DNA of 48,342 bases from Candidatus Woesearchaeota archaeon. GTDB lineage: Archaea; Nanobdellota; Nanobdellia; Woesearchaeales; ARS49. The DNA is taken from the NCBI GenBank assembly GCA_014729555.1, contig WJJT01000008.1, positions 1 to 48,342 of the forward strand. The letters run 5' to 3'. The notes beneath the pieces are model-generated. The model saw only the letters and a list, made by a program, of their open reading frames with translations. It did not search any database and was not told the origin of the DNA. The translations under genes and the position numbers were made by a program. Positions 33,352 to 42,180 of this stretch are shown here, in pieces; the stretch's first letter is position 1; each line of letters begins with the position of its first letter.

Positions 33352-33957
33352 ATGGCAAAGAAAACAAACAAAACAAAAATCTGGCTCATAGTCGGAGGAG
33401 TAATACTGGTTATATTAATGTTATGGCTTGTGATGGGATACAACAAGCTGGTTGGCCTAGACAATACAGTAGCAGAGAGCTGGGCAAATGTAGAGACACA
33501 GTACCAAAGAAGACTGGACCTGATACCAAACCTGGTAAACACAGTAGAAGGCGCAGTACAATTTGAGAAAGAAACACAAACAGAGATAGCAGCACTAAGA
33601 ACAGGGGTAGCAAAAGCAAAACAAGCATTATCAACTGCAACATCACCAGAACAACAACAGGCAGCACTGGCAGAGAGCGATGCAGTAGTAAGCAGATTCC
33701 AGGGACTGAACATAAATGTGGAAAACTACCCGCAGCTAAAAGCAACTGAAAACTTCCTGAGCCTGCAAGACGAACTGGCAGGAACAGAAAACAGGGTTGC
33801 AGTGGCAAGAAAAGACTTTAATGCAGCCATCAAAAACTACAATAACGCTGTAAGAAAAGTGCCAACAAACCTGATTGCTTCAACATTCGGCTTTGAGAGA
33901 AAACAGAGCTTTGAAGCAGACAAAGGAGCTGCAACAGCACCAAAAGTTGAATTTTAA
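33352..33957 (+). CDS. lemA: LemA family protein
   Basis: A 201-residue protein with one N-terminal membrane helix (IWLIVGGVILVILMLWLVMG, about 10-29) and a long helical domain outside. The family core is YNKLVGLDNTVAESWANVET, YQRRLDLIPNLVNTVEG and ENYPQLKATENFLSLQDELA, with ENRVAVARKDFN. A GAGGTGT ribosome site precedes the ATG. It is paired with the TPM gene 45 bp upstream. Its function is not settled in any organism. A T-rich stretch after the stop may terminate the CDC48-TPM-LemA unit. Confidence 0.94.
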   Translation: MAKKTNKTKIWLIVGGVILVILMLWLVMGYNKLVGLDNTVAESWANVETQYQRRLDLIPNLVNTVEGAVQFEKETQTEIAALRTGVAKAKQALSTATSPEQQQAALAESDAVVSRFQGLNINVENYPQLKATENFLSLQDELAGTENRVAVARKDFNAAIKNYNNAVRKVPTNLIASTFGFERKQSFEADKGAATAPKVEF

Positions 33958-34016
33958 TTTCTTTTTTCTTCTTATTTTAGTAAAGTTAATAAATAAGCAA
34001 TTCTAAGTCCAGTAAT

Positions 34017-35321
34017 ATGGCAAAACCAGGTGAAAGAGTAAAAATCAAGACAGACAAAGAAGAAATAGAAGGAGTTCTAATGCCTGAAGAAAAGGAATTT
34101 GTAGTCATAAAACTAGACACTGGCTACAACATGGGCATAGACAAGCAAAGAGTGAAGGCAATCCACACAATCAGCAAAAAAGAAGAGAAAAAAGCAGAAT
34201 TCCCAAAAGAAAAACAGAAAAAAGACCTGCCAACAATCACGATATTACACACTGGCGGAACAATTGCCTCAAAAGTAGACTATGAAACAGGCGGCGTGAT
34301 TGCAAGATTTGAACCAGAAGAAATACTCGCAATGTTCCCAGAACTAAAAGACATAGCAAACATCAAGTCAAGGCTAGTATCAAACATGTTCTCAGAAAAC
34401 ATGCGATTCGGACATTACAACATATTAGCAAAAGAGATTGACAAAGAGAAAAAAGCAGGCGTTGATGGGGTAATCATAACACACGGCACAGACACAATGC
34501 ACTATACATCAGCAGCCCTGTCATTCATGCTAAAAGACTTACCAATGCCAGTAATATTAGCAGGAGCGCAAAGAAGCTCTGATCGGGGAAGCTCTGACGC
34601 AGCCCTGAACCTGATATCAGCAGCATTCTTCATAGCAGCAAACAAGAAATTTGCAGAAGTAGCAGTATGCATGCATGAAAACACAGAAGACAAGACCTGC
34701 GTGATACTGCCAGGAACAAAATGCAGGAAAATGCATTCAAGCCGGCGCGATGCATTCCAGGCAATAAACGTACTGCCCTGGGCAAGAGTAGACTATGACA
34801 AAAAACAAGCAAACTACCTAAGAACAGGATTCAGAAAAACAACAGCTAAGAAAAAAACACAAATAATGCCAATGAAAGAAGACCTGAAAGTTGGAATAAT
34901 CTATTGCTGTCCAAACATGTATGCAGAACAATTCAAGGCATTCTCTGGATATGCAGGCCTGGTAATAGACGGAACAGGGCTGGGACATGCACCAGTATCA
35001 GAGACTGACAAACTAACAAAAGAAAACGCAAAAATCATGAAAGAAATTCAAAATCTCATCAAAAAAGGAACAACAGTCGTAATGACAACACAAACAATCT
35101 TTGGAGCAGTTGACATGAATGTCTATGCACCAGGAAGACAACTGATAGACATAGGGGTGCTGGGAAATTACTGCGACATGACACCAGAAACAGCATACAT
35201 CAAACTATCCTGGCTATTAAGCAATTACCCAAAAGAAAAAGCAAAAGAAATGTTTGGACAAAACCTTGTAGGAGAAATTTCTGAAAGACTTGAATATGAA
35301 AAAGAGTTTATCAAGCAATGA
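34017..35321 (+). CDS. gatD: Glu-tRNA(Gln) amidotransferase subunit D
   Basis: A 434-residue archaea-specific asparaginase-like subunit that releases ammonia from glutamine or asparagine for GatE. A short N-terminal beta domain (GERVKIKTDKEEIEGVLMP) precedes the asparaginase domain. Active-site Thr residues are in TILHTGGTIASKVDYE and ITHGTDTMHYT; AGAQRSSDRGSSDAALNL follows, with TTQTIFGAVDMNVY late in the chain. Archaea use GatDE to make Gln-tRNA(Gln). The stop overlaps the DUF504 gene's ATG, so the three genes form one operon. Confidence 0.96.
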   Translation: MAKPGERVKIKTDKEEIEGVLMPEEKEFVVIKLDTGYNMGIDKQRVKAIHTISKKEEKKAEFPKEKQKKDLPTITILHTGGTIASKVDYETGGVIARFEPEEILAMFPELKDIANIKSRLVSNMFSENMRFGHYNILAKEIDKEKKAGVDGVIITHGTDTMHYTSAALSFMLKDLPMPVILAGAQRSSDRGSSDAALNLISAAFFIAANKKFAEVAVCMHENTEDKTCVILPGTKCRKMHSSRRDAFQAINVLPWARVDYDKKQANYLRTGFRKTTAKKKTQIMPMKEDLKVGIIYCCPNMYAEQFKAFSGYAGLVIDGTGLGHAPVSETDKLTKENAKIMKEIQNLIKKGTTVVMTTQTIFGAVDMNVYAPGRQLIDIGVLGNYCDMTPETAYIKLSWLLSNYPKEKAKEMFGQNLVGEISERLEYEKEFIKQ

Positions 35322-35572
35322 TTCCAATAAAAGAACTACTAAACAAAATCAAGTGGGACAAAAACGAAAATCCAGAAGACTACACAGTCGGATATTATGA
35401 CCGCTTAAAAAAGGAAATCATCGAGATTCCCTATAACAAAATAACACACATCTCAGAAAACTTCATGCTGATTGACGCAAATGGAGAGGAAAAAATGATA
35501 CCCCTCCATGCAATAAAAATCGCCAGGAAAAAAGGAGAACAATTATGGAAAAGGCCAATCTCAAAAGACTAG
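35318..35572 (+). CDS. DUF504 / UPF0248 family protein between gatD and gatE
   Basis: An 84-residue protein: IPIKELLNKIKWDKNENPED, then YTVGYYDRLKKEIIEIPYNKI and a short strand pair ending in IPLHAIKIARKKGEQLW. This is the archaeal UPF0248/DUF504 pattern with the W-D and D-R-x-K residues. Homologues often sit beside tRNA- or RNA-ligase-like genes; no activity is established. It overlaps gatD by 4 nt and gatE by 28 nt, so its translation is tightly linked to both amidotransferase subunits. Confidence 0.8.
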   Translation: MIPIKELLNKIKWDKNENPEDYTVGYYDRLKKEIIEIPYNKITHISENFMLIDANGEEKMIPLHAIKIARKKGEQLWKRPISKD

Positions 35573-37380
35573 GATTCAAGTGCGGAATAGAGATACACCA
35601 GCAACTAGAAGGCAAGAAACTATTTTGCAACTGCCCAACCACATTAAGAGATGATGAGCCACATTTTACTGTCAAAAGAAAATTAAGAGCAGTAGTAGGA
35701 GAGACAGGCAGGATAGACATTGCTGCAAGAGAAGAAACAGAAAAAGGAAAATACTATGTCTATGAAGGGTATTATGACACTAATTGTTTAGTTGAGCTTG
35801 ATGAAATGCCGCCAGAACCAATTAATTCTGAAGCCTTTGAGACAGCACTGCAAGTATGCAAGATGCTAAAAGGAGATTTTGTAAACGGAGCGCAGGTGAT
35901 GAGAAAAACAGTAGTTGACGGCAGCAATACAGCAGGATTCCAGAGAACAGCTTTGCTTGCGCGCAATGGAATATTGAAAACAAGTGAAGGGGATGTTCGA
36001 ATTCCCACCATCATTCTTGAAGAAGATGCCTGCAGGCCGATAAAAAATGAAAAAGACCATGTATTGTTTAGATTGGATAGGCTGGGAATACCACTAATGG
36101 AAATAGGAACAGAGCCGGATATCATTAGTCCTGAGCATGCAAAAGAAACAGCAGAGAAATTAGGAATGTTGTTAAGGAGCACGGGAAAAGCAAAAAGAGG
36201 AATAGGAACAATCAGGCAAGACGTAAATGTATCCATAAAAGAAGGAAACAGAGTAGAAATAAAAGGAGCACAAGATTTGAAGAGCATCCCAACACTTATT
36301 GAGAATGAAGTAAAACGACAAATCAATCTAGTTGATATTCATAAGGAATTAGAAAAAAGAAGAGTAAAAAAGTTTACCAACAAAGCAAAAGACGCAACAC
36401 AGACACTAAAAAATTCAGGAGCAAAACTAATCACAAAAACATTACAAGCAGGAAACACTGTAATGGGAATAAAATTAAACGGGTTTGCAGGACTAATTGG
36501 TATGGAAACACAACCAAAAAAAAGGTTGGGAACTGAGTTTTCTGAGAGAGCAAAAGTAATTGCAGGAGCAGGAGGAATAATACACTCAGACGAGCTTCCA
36601 GCATATGGAATAACAGACAGAGAAGTAGGGGTGCTAAGAAAAGAATTGCTGTGCGAAGAGCAAGACGGTTTTGCACTAGTAGCAGATGAAAAAGAAAGAT
36701 GCTTGAAGGCATTAGCAGCAGTTAATGAAAGAGCAAACCAGGCAATACAAGGAGTGCCAATGGAAGTTCGCAAGGCAAACCCAGACAATACAACCAGCTA
36801 TGAAAGACAGATGCCAGGAGCAGCCAGAATGTACCCAGAGACAGACATACCACCAATAAAAATTACTAAAAAAATGATTGATACTGTTAAATTACCTGAA
36901 TTGATTACAGACAAAATACCAAAGTATGAAAAAATGGGCTTAGGAAAGGATCTTGCTGTATTGACTGCAAAATCACCAAAATCAGAATTATTTGAGAAAT
37001 TAGTTGAAAAACACAAGAAAATAAAGCCAGCATTCATAGCAGAAATAATAATGACAGCACCAAAAACAATACAAAGACAATACAAAATAGAAATAAACCC
37101 AACAGAAGAAGACTTTGAGTTGCTCTTTGATGAACTAAGTTCAGACAAAATAGCTAAAGAAAATGTTCTGGACATTCTGAAAGAGAACAAACCAGTTGCT
37201 GAAATAATAGAGAAATATCACATGATGTCTGATGCAGATTTAGAGAAAGAACTGAAGAAGATTGTTGAAGCGAATAAAGGATTACAGTTTAATGCGCTCA
37301 TTGGAGAAGCAATGAAGAAGTTAAGAGGAAAAGCAGCAGGCAAAAAGATTTCTGAAATGCTGAAGAAGATGGTCGGGTAG
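35545..37380 (+). CDS. gatE: Glu-tRNA(Gln) amidotransferase subunit E
   Basis: A 611-residue subunit that phosphorylates and amidates Glu on Glu-tRNA(Gln). The GatB-like cradle begins LGFKCGIEIHQQLEGKKLFC, with NTAGFQRTALLARNGILKTS, PLMEIGTEPDI and RQDVNVSIK. A GAD-type insert covers the middle (KTLQAGNTVMGIKLNGFAG, GIIHSDELPAYGITDREV). The helical and tRNA-binding tail ends in the YqeY-like KLRGKAAGKKISEMLKKMVG. The length is normal for archaea. It completes a gatD-DUF504-gatE operon. Confidence 0.96.
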   Translation: MEKANLKRLGFKCGIEIHQQLEGKKLFCNCPTTLRDDEPHFTVKRKLRAVVGETGRIDIAAREETEKGKYYVYEGYYDTNCLVELDEMPPEPINSEAFETALQVCKMLKGDFVNGAQVMRKTVVDGSNTAGFQRTALLARNGILKTSEGDVRIPTIILEEDACRPIKNEKDHVLFRLDRLGIPLMEIGTEPDIISPEHAKETAEKLGMLLRSTGKAKRGIGTIRQDVNVSIKEGNRVEIKGAQDLKSIPTLIENEVKRQINLVDIHKELEKRRVKKFTNKAKDATQTLKNSGAKLITKTLQAGNTVMGIKLNGFAGLIGMETQPKKRLGTEFSERAKVIAGAGGIIHSDELPAYGITDREVGVLRKELLCEEQDGFALVADEKERCLKALAAVNERANQAIQGVPMEVRKANPDNTTSYERQMPGAARMYPETDIPPIKITKKMIDTVKLPELITDKIPKYEKMGLGKDLAVLTAKSPKSELFEKLVEKHKKIKPAFIAEIIMTAPKTIQRQYKIEINPTEEDFELLFDELSSDKIAKENVLDILKENKPVAEIIEKYHMMSDADLEKELKKIVEANKGLQFNALIGEAMKKLRGKAAGKKISEMLKKMVG

Positions 37381-37400
37381 GTTGAGTGTTCAATCAGATA

Positions 37401-38285
37401 TTATTCTTTTCGTATTGATCTTGGACTAGTACGAAGAAATTGTTTATACTTATTGAAAATATCCTTAATTGTATCATCAAATATTTTTTTGGGAGAAGGC
37501 TTATGTTCTGGCAATATTAACAGATTACCTTGATTATCAAAAACAGGGTATGCTTTGAACCAATTTTCTTTTGTTCTGTTAAGATCTGCATACATAAAAT
37601 GAATTGATAAATCAGAATGTTCTTTTAGTCCCTCTTGTAATCTTTTAATATTGGCTTCATCAACAAATAAATTGGTTTCTTTTGCTCTGCCTATTGGAAG
37701 AAGGCGGATTAATTGTAAGTCAGATATGCCTTTTTCTCTACAAAACGCAGGAAATGCAGGTATATTGCCATAATTATTATTGTTGACGACGCAATTCAAT
37801 CGAACTTGTACTCCTGAAGCTACAACTTTTTCGATATTATTTGTAACTTGTGCAAATCTATTTTTCCCCATACTTCTAAAATATGTTTCTTCATTTGTAC
37901 CATCTATGTGGATATCTAGACAATCAACATAAGCAAGTGCTTCATCAGGAATATGAACTCCATTGGTTGCAACATATATTGAACAATTTGCTGCGCGCAT
38001 TGTTTTAAGTAAATTAATAATATTGGGCAAAATAAATGGCTCCCCACCTCCAAGAATCAGTTTAAACGGCGCAAGTTCTTCTAATCTAGCAACTAATGAA
38101 TCAGGTAACTCTGCGGCTTTTTTAATCTCACTCTCAGAAAGACAATAAGGACATTCCAAATTGCATGCATCTGAAACTTCGACTGTTAAACTAATTGGTT
38201 TTCCAGATAAAGATAACTTCTCTGAAAAAATGAATTGATCCTTTGCAGGATTATACCAAGTATCTACATCAAATTGCCTAGCCAT
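37401..38285 (-). CDS. Radical SAM protein, SPASM-like or maturase type
   Basis: A 294-residue radical SAM protein. The cluster motif is CNLECPYC (CxxxCxxC, near residues 41-48) and the SAM motif is LILGGGEPFILPNI, with ATNGVHIPDEAL and CLDIHIDGTNEETY as later barrel strands. These are typical of the peptide- or cofactor-maturase branch (MoaA/PqqE-like); an extra C-terminal Cys cluster is not evident. Codon use is rich in T at third positions, unlike the neighbours, pointing to recent acquisition. Its substrate is unknown and no small peptide gene is obvious beside it. Confidence 0.85.
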   Translation of the reverse strand: MARQFDVDTWYNPAKDQFIFSEKLSLSGKPISLTVEVSDACNLECPYCLSESEIKKAAELPDSLVARLEELAPFKLILGGGEPFILPNIINLLKTMRAANCSIYVATNGVHIPDEALAYVDCLDIHIDGTNEETYFRSMGKNRFAQVTNNIEKVVASGVQVRLNCVVNNNNYGNIPAFPAFCREKGISDLQLIRLLPIGRAKETNLFVDEANIKRLQEGLKEHSDLSIHFMYADLNRTKENWFKAYPVFDNQGNLLILPEHKPSPKKIFDDTIKDIFNKYKQFLRTSPRSIRKE

Positions 38286-38328
38286 TTCTCCAATACGCTC
38301 CTACTTCCTGCAGTAATTAGATCCATCT

Positions 38329-39000
38329 TCAATACCCATCAAACAAATTCTTCCTGGGCTGCTTAATAACATAATGAATGAGAATCATAATCAAAACAGC
38401 TGCTAAAGCACCCATAGAGTTCCAGACTAAGTCATACATTGTGTTGAACCAGCCGCCGCCATATGCATCAATTTCTTCGAATGTTGAGACTAACTGGCCT
38501 GTGCAGGCATCACCAGCACCAAACGCAAGAGCACCCTCGCCAAAACCATACATAAGGAATCCAGAGAACTCAACAAGCTCAATAATGACACCAACACCAG
38601 AAGCAGCCAACAAGACAACCAAAATCAAAAAAATAGTCTTCTGAGTAAAAAACTTCCTGTCCATCCAAGGATACAGGAAATTAAAAAACAGCAAACCAAA
38701 ACCAAAAATAGCCGTTATATGTGTAAAATGATCCCAGGCCAAGCCAATAGGAGTATTCAAATAAAAACCCATAAAACCCAAAGCATGCGGAATAAAACCC
38801 AGAATCAACATAGTATATATTGGAAGATTCAAGTTCCACTTCTCATAAGTAAAGTAAAAAAACAATGAAAGAACAATAAATGCAATCATGTCAGGAACAA
38901 AGCCCGTATTGCCAACAATATAAGACATCAGAATCATGACTAGAAAAATAACCACGCCTAATCCAAGCACTATTGAAGCATAAATATCTCTACCAGCCAT
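38329..39000 (-). CDS. Multi-pass membrane protein, DUF2238/YjdF-like
   Basis: A 223-residue protein with about six membrane helices, from SIVLGLGVVIFLVMILMSYI near the N-terminus to SMGALAAVLIMILIHYVI near the C-terminus. HFTHITAIFGFGLLF and a GVGVIIELVEFSGFLMYGFG stretch, then GGGWFNTMYDLVWNSMGA, match the conserved His, Glu and DxxxN pattern of the YjdF/DUF2238 family, function unknown. The frame extends 36 residues upstream into a repeat. A TATA box 25 nt before this ATG and the lack of similarity upstream favour MAGRDIY as the start. Confidence 0.7.
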   Translation of the reverse strand: MAGRDIYASIVLGLGVVIFLVMILMSYIVGNTGFVPDMIAFIVLSLFFYFTYEKWNLNLPIYTMLILGFIPHALGFMGFYLNTPIGLAWDHFTHITAIFGFGLLFFNFLYPWMDRKFFTQKTIFLILVVLLAASGVGVIIELVEFSGFLMYGFGEGALAFGAGDACTGQLVSTFEEIDAYGGGWFNTMYDLVWNSMGALAAVLIMILIHYVIKQPRKNLFDGY

Positions 39001-39039
39001 ACACACTAAAAATAGGGCTTTATTTAAAAAGGTTATTAA

Positions 39040-39137
39040 GTGGTTATTAGTAGGTAGTTGGTGGTTGGTAGTCGCGGAATATCGAATTTCCGAATAACTA
39101 CAAACCACAAACTAAAAACAACTAACCAAATGACCAC
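39040..39137. repeat. Imperfect inverted repeat in a divergent promoter region
   Basis: The left arm (39040-39072, G/T-rich, GTGGTTATTAG ... GGTTGGTAGT) matches the reverse complement of the right arm (39098-39137, ACTACAAACCAC ... GACCAC). A small hairpin, CGGAAT/ATTTCCG, lies between. It lies between the two TATA boxes of the divergent membrane-protein and GT2 genes, with no coding signal of its own. Confidence 0.65.
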
Positions 39138-39171
39138 AAGCTTTAAAAAGGCAAATATGCCAATTAGAGGT

Positions 39172-40413
39172 ATGTTACAGCACATATTATGGGTCATATT
39201 GTTCTTCACACTATGGCTCTCAATCATATGGATAAGCGTACTTCATGCAGAAAAGTCAAAAAAAACAAAGCTAAAAAAGCATCCAAAAGTCACAATAGGC
39301 ATTCCTGCATATAATGAAGAAAAAACAATAGAAAAAACAGTCAATTCTATAGTAAACTCAGACTATCCAAAAGAAAAAACAGAGATAATAATAGTAAATG
39401 ACGGCTCAAAAGACAGAACAGCAAAAGTATCACAAGAAATAATAAACAAAAACAAAGAATACAACATAATACTAATCAACAAGCCAAACGGCGGAAAATC
39501 AAGCGCAGTAAATGCAGCAATAGACAAGGCAACAGGAGAATTCTTTGCAGTAGTAGACGCAGACAGCAGAATAGAGAAAGATTCAATACACAAAGTAATA
39601 CCACACTTTGAAGAAGAAAATACAGGCGCAGTAATAAGCAGAGTAAGAGTAGACAGCCCGAACAAAACCCTGGAAAGAATACAATTCTTTGAATACGTAA
39701 TGAGCAACTTCATAAGAAAACTAATGGCAGTGCTTGGAACACTGGCAATAACACCAGGAGTATTATCAGTATACAGGACAGAAATACTAAGAAAAGTAGG
39801 AGGATTCACAAAAGACAGAAACAACCTAACAGAGGACCTGGAAATAGCAATGCGCCTGAAATACCAGGGATACAGGGTAGAGATGGAAACAGACAGCACC
39901 ACACACACAATAGCACCACAAAACCTGAAAGCATTCTGGAAGCAAAGAATAAGATGGGCAAGAGGATACATCTACAACATGTGGAACTACAGAGCAATGA
40001 TGTTCTCAAGAAAACACGGCGTGTTCGGGCTGTTCCAAATGCCTGTAAACGTGCTTGTAGTAGGACTATTAATAACAAACATAAGCATAATCGCATACAA
40101 TTTCCTGGACCAAACAATAGAATTCACAATAAGAAGCGCAACAATAAAAGGATATTTCTGGACAAAACTTCTGGAATACCCAACACTACAGGAACTAATG
40201 CTTGCACAAAACCTAAGAATAATGCTGCCAATAATGCTCGCAGCAGTGCTTGGCTTTTACCTGATACTGCACGCACACAAGAAATTCAATGAAAAAATAA
40301 CAAAAAACATAATCGGAGCAGCAGGATATTTCCTGTTCATACCATACTTTACAACAGCAAACTGGATAAGCTCAATCTTCCAGGAAGTCTTCAAGACAAA
40401 AAGAAAGTGGTAA
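39172..40413 (+). CDS. Membrane glycosyltransferase family 2 (processive type)
   Basis: A GT-A glycosyltransferase of about 413 residues with one N-terminal helix (HILWVILFFTLWLSIIWISV) and several C-terminal helices. The catalytic core holds TIGIPAYNEEKTIEKTV, IIVNDGSKDRT, the DxD motif VVDADSRI, the TED motif NLTEDLEIAMRLKYQG and QRIRWARGY (QxxRW), the set of inverting, often processive synthases of the cellulose/hyaluronan kind. CTTTAAAAAG about 27 nt before this ATG indicates a leaderless start; an ATG 15 nt earlier is less likely. It probably makes a surface polysaccharide or glycolipid. Confidence 0.9.
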   Translation: MLQHILWVILFFTLWLSIIWISVLHAEKSKKTKLKKHPKVTIGIPAYNEEKTIEKTVNSIVNSDYPKEKTEIIIVNDGSKDRTAKVSQEIINKNKEYNIILINKPNGGKSSAVNAAIDKATGEFFAVVDADSRIEKDSIHKVIPHFEEENTGAVISRVRVDSPNKTLERIQFFEYVMSNFIRKLMAVLGTLAITPGVLSVYRTEILRKVGGFTKDRNNLTEDLEIAMRLKYQGYRVEMETDSTTHTIAPQNLKAFWKQRIRWARGYIYNMWNYRAMMFSRKHGVFGLFQMPVNVLVVGLLITNISIIAYNFLDQTIEFTIRSATIKGYFWTKLLEYPTLQELMLAQNLRIMLPIMLAAVLGFYLILHAHKKFNEKITKNIIGAAGYFLFIPYFTTANWISSIFQEVFKTKRKW

Positions 40414-40467
40414 ACTTTAAAAACACAACACAACTAATTCTTTAAATGCACTCGTAGCTCAGCTTGG

Positions 40468-40511
40468 ATACTGCAAAATTCGGAGAATTTTGCCGGATTT
40501 GCGTAGAGCAA
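40468..40511 (+). other. D-loop intron (44 nt) of tRNA-Arg
   Basis: The central helix is GCTT/GAGC (one G-U), the bulges are GGA and AAA, and the inner helix is TAC-GCAAA/TTTGC-GTA with a single bulged T. An alternative perfect hairpin, GCAAAATTC/GAATTTTGC, lies inside. The ends are ambiguous by 3 nt (ATA repeat) without changing the product. Confidence 0.8.
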
Positions 40512-40530
40512 ATAGAGCACTTGCCTCCTA

Positions 40531-40544
40531 ATTCTAAAGGAGCC
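40531..40544 (+). other. Canonical 37/38 intron (14 nt) of tRNA-Arg
   Basis: The central helix is CTCC/GGAG and the 3' bulge is CCA. The 5' cut falls in an open loop (bulge-helix-loop form). Excision gives loop CTCCTAA. Confidence 0.88.
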
Positions 40545-40641
40545 AGCAAGGGGTCGGGGGTTCGAATCCCCTCGAGTGCGTTAGCAACAGGAGGCTGAGA
40601 GAAAGCTCTGCTTTCGACCATGTCTCTGGGTGCGTCTAAAA

Positions 40642-41577
40642 ATGTACAGGATAAAAGAAAAAACAGAAGATTTCATTGTCAAAGAAATAAGCACAATAAA
40701 GCCAAAAGAAAAAGGAAAATACACCTATTTCTTGCTAAAGAAAAAAAACTACAACACAATAAGAGCACTAGAGCATGCAGCGAATGCATTGCATATTAAT
40801 CCTAAAAAATTCGGCTTTGCAGGAAATAAAGACAAAATAGCAATAACAGAACAAGTGTGCTCTGTGCCAGAAGTCAACAAAGACAGGCTAGAGAAAATAA
40901 AACTAAGAGACATTGAACTAAAGTTCTTGGGAAAAGGAAATGAGCCAATAAGCCTGGGAGACCTGGAAGGAAATGAATTTGAGATTATTGTTCGAAACAT
41001 TGACAAAAAACCAGCGGCAAAAAAAGAATTTGTGAATTATTTTGGAGAGCAAAGGTTTGGAAAGATAAATGTGCCAATAGGAAAAGCAATAGTCAAGAAA
41101 GACTTTGAAAAAGCAGTCAAGCTGATGCTTTCTAACAAAGGGCCTGAAGAAGTAAAGGTAAGGGATTATAACCATAAAAATCCAACAAATTATGTCGGAG
41201 CACTAAAAACACTTCCTTTGAAATTGTTGAAGATATACATTCATGCTTACCAAAGCTGGATATGGAACAAAGTAGTTGAAAAAACAGGAAAAAAAGGCAC
41301 GCTGCCACTAGTCGGATTTGGAACAATAGTGGATAATTCTGTACTCGCTGATTTCTTGGCAGAAGAAGGAATCAGGCCAAGAGACTTCATAATCAAGGAA
41401 ATACCAGAACTAAGCTCAGAAGGAGATGAAAGAGAGATAATTGCAGAAGCAAAAGACCTGAAAATAGGGCCTCTTGAAGAAGACGAGATAAACAAAGGCA
41501 AGAAAAAAAATTTGGTAAAGTTTACATTACCAAAAGGAAGCTATGCAACTGTTTTTATCAACCAGCTATTCACCTAA
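40642..41577 (+). CDS. truD: tRNA pseudouridine synthase D
   Basis: A 311-residue TruD that makes pseudouridine at tRNA position 13 (and in some archaea position 35). The catalytic Asp is in FGFAGNKDKIAITEQ (GxKDxxA); FVNYFGEQRFGK is the second family signature, with a TruD-specific insert between. An in-frame GTG four codons upstream exists, but the family start MYRIKEKTEDFIVKE favours this ATG. The leader between tRNA-Arg and the gene contains a hairpin (GAAAGC/GCTTTC) flanked by GTGCGT repeats. The stop overlaps adk convergently by 12 bp. Confidence 0.93.
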   Translation: MYRIKEKTEDFIVKEISTIKPKEKGKYTYFLLKKKNYNTIRALEHAANALHINPKKFGFAGNKDKIAITEQVCSVPEVNKDRLEKIKLRDIELKFLGKGNEPISLGDLEGNEFEIIVRNIDKKPAAKKEFVNYFGEQRFGKINVPIGKAIVKKDFEKAVKLMLSNKGPEEVKVRDYNHKNPTNYVGALKTLPLKLLKIYIHAYQSWIWNKVVEKTGKKGTLPLVGFGTIVDNSVLADFLAEEGIRPRDFIIKEIPELSSEGDEREIIAEAKDLKIGPLEEDEINKGKKKNLVKFTLPKGSYATVFINQLFT

Positions 41578-42180
41578 TACCTTAATAATATCCTTAAAGA
41601 CTTCTTCAACAGGCCTGTCACCATCAACAACATGAACAACATCTCTTGGCTTGTAATATTCTATCAAAGGCTGTGTCTGGTCATGATACACTTTCAGCCT
41701 ATGCTTACTGGTTTCAACATCCTCATCAGAGCGCTTGACAAGCTTGCCACCGCATTTCTTACAAGTATCACCTTCATCAGCAGTCGTAGACCTGCCGCAC
41801 TTGGCACAAGTCCTTCTATTCATAATCCTATCTACAACAACATCATCAGGAACATCCAAAACAATAACAAAACCAAGCTCAGCCATCTCATCAAGAGCCT
41901 CTGCCTGCTCAAGAGTCCGAGGAAAGCCATCCAAGATAAAACCCTCTGTGCAATCAGCATCTTTTAAACGCATCTCAACCAAGCGAATAGTAATCTCATC
42001 AGGAATAAGAATACCTTTTGCCATCATATCCTTAATTTTCAAGCCAAGCTCTGTTTTCTTGTCCATAGCAGCACGGAACATATCACCAGTAGAGATATGA
42101 GGAATACCATACCTTTCAGCAATCTTGCCGGCTTGTGTCCCCTTTCCAGAGCCAGGAGGCCCAAAAATGACAATATTCAT
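41566..42180 (-). CDS. adk: Adenylate kinase with zinc LID
   Basis: A 204-residue bacterial-type adenylate kinase converting ATP + AMP to two ADP. P-loop GPPGSGKGTQAGKIAERY, AMP-site HISTGDMFRAAMDKKT, GFILDGFPRTLEQAEAL and a LID with four cysteines (CAKCGR, CKKCGG) that bind structural zinc. Most euryarchaea and crenarchaea use other adenylate kinase forms, so this bacterial-type gene may reflect old transfer. Its start overlaps the upstream 153-residue gene by 4 nt. Confidence 0.95.
   Translation of the reverse strand: MNIVIFGPPGSGKGTQAGKIAERYGIPHISTGDMFRAAMDKKTELGLKIKDMMAKGILIPDEITIRLVEMRLKDADCTEGFILDGFPRTLEQAEALDEMAELGFVIVLDVPDDVVVDRIMNRRTCAKCGRSTTADEGDTCKKCGGKLVKRSDEDVETSKHRLKVYHDQTQPLIEYYKPRDVVHVVDGDRPVEEVFKDIIKVLGE

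Larger units (their letters stand above)
40448..40580 (+). tRNA. tRNA-Arg (CCU) with D-loop and 37/38 introns
   Basis: Removing 40468-40511 and 40531-40544 leaves a 75-nt tRNA: acceptor GCACTCG/CGAGTGC, discriminator G, D-arm GCTC-AGCTTGGATA-GAGC with GG18-19, anticodon arm CTTGC-CTCCTAA-GCAAG (anticodon CCU, reading AGG), variable loop GGGTC and T-arm with TTCGAAT. CCA is not encoded. A TATA box CTTTAAAAA is centred about 29 nt upstream. TruD, a tRNA-modifying enzyme, starts 62 bp downstream on the same strand. Confidence 0.95.
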
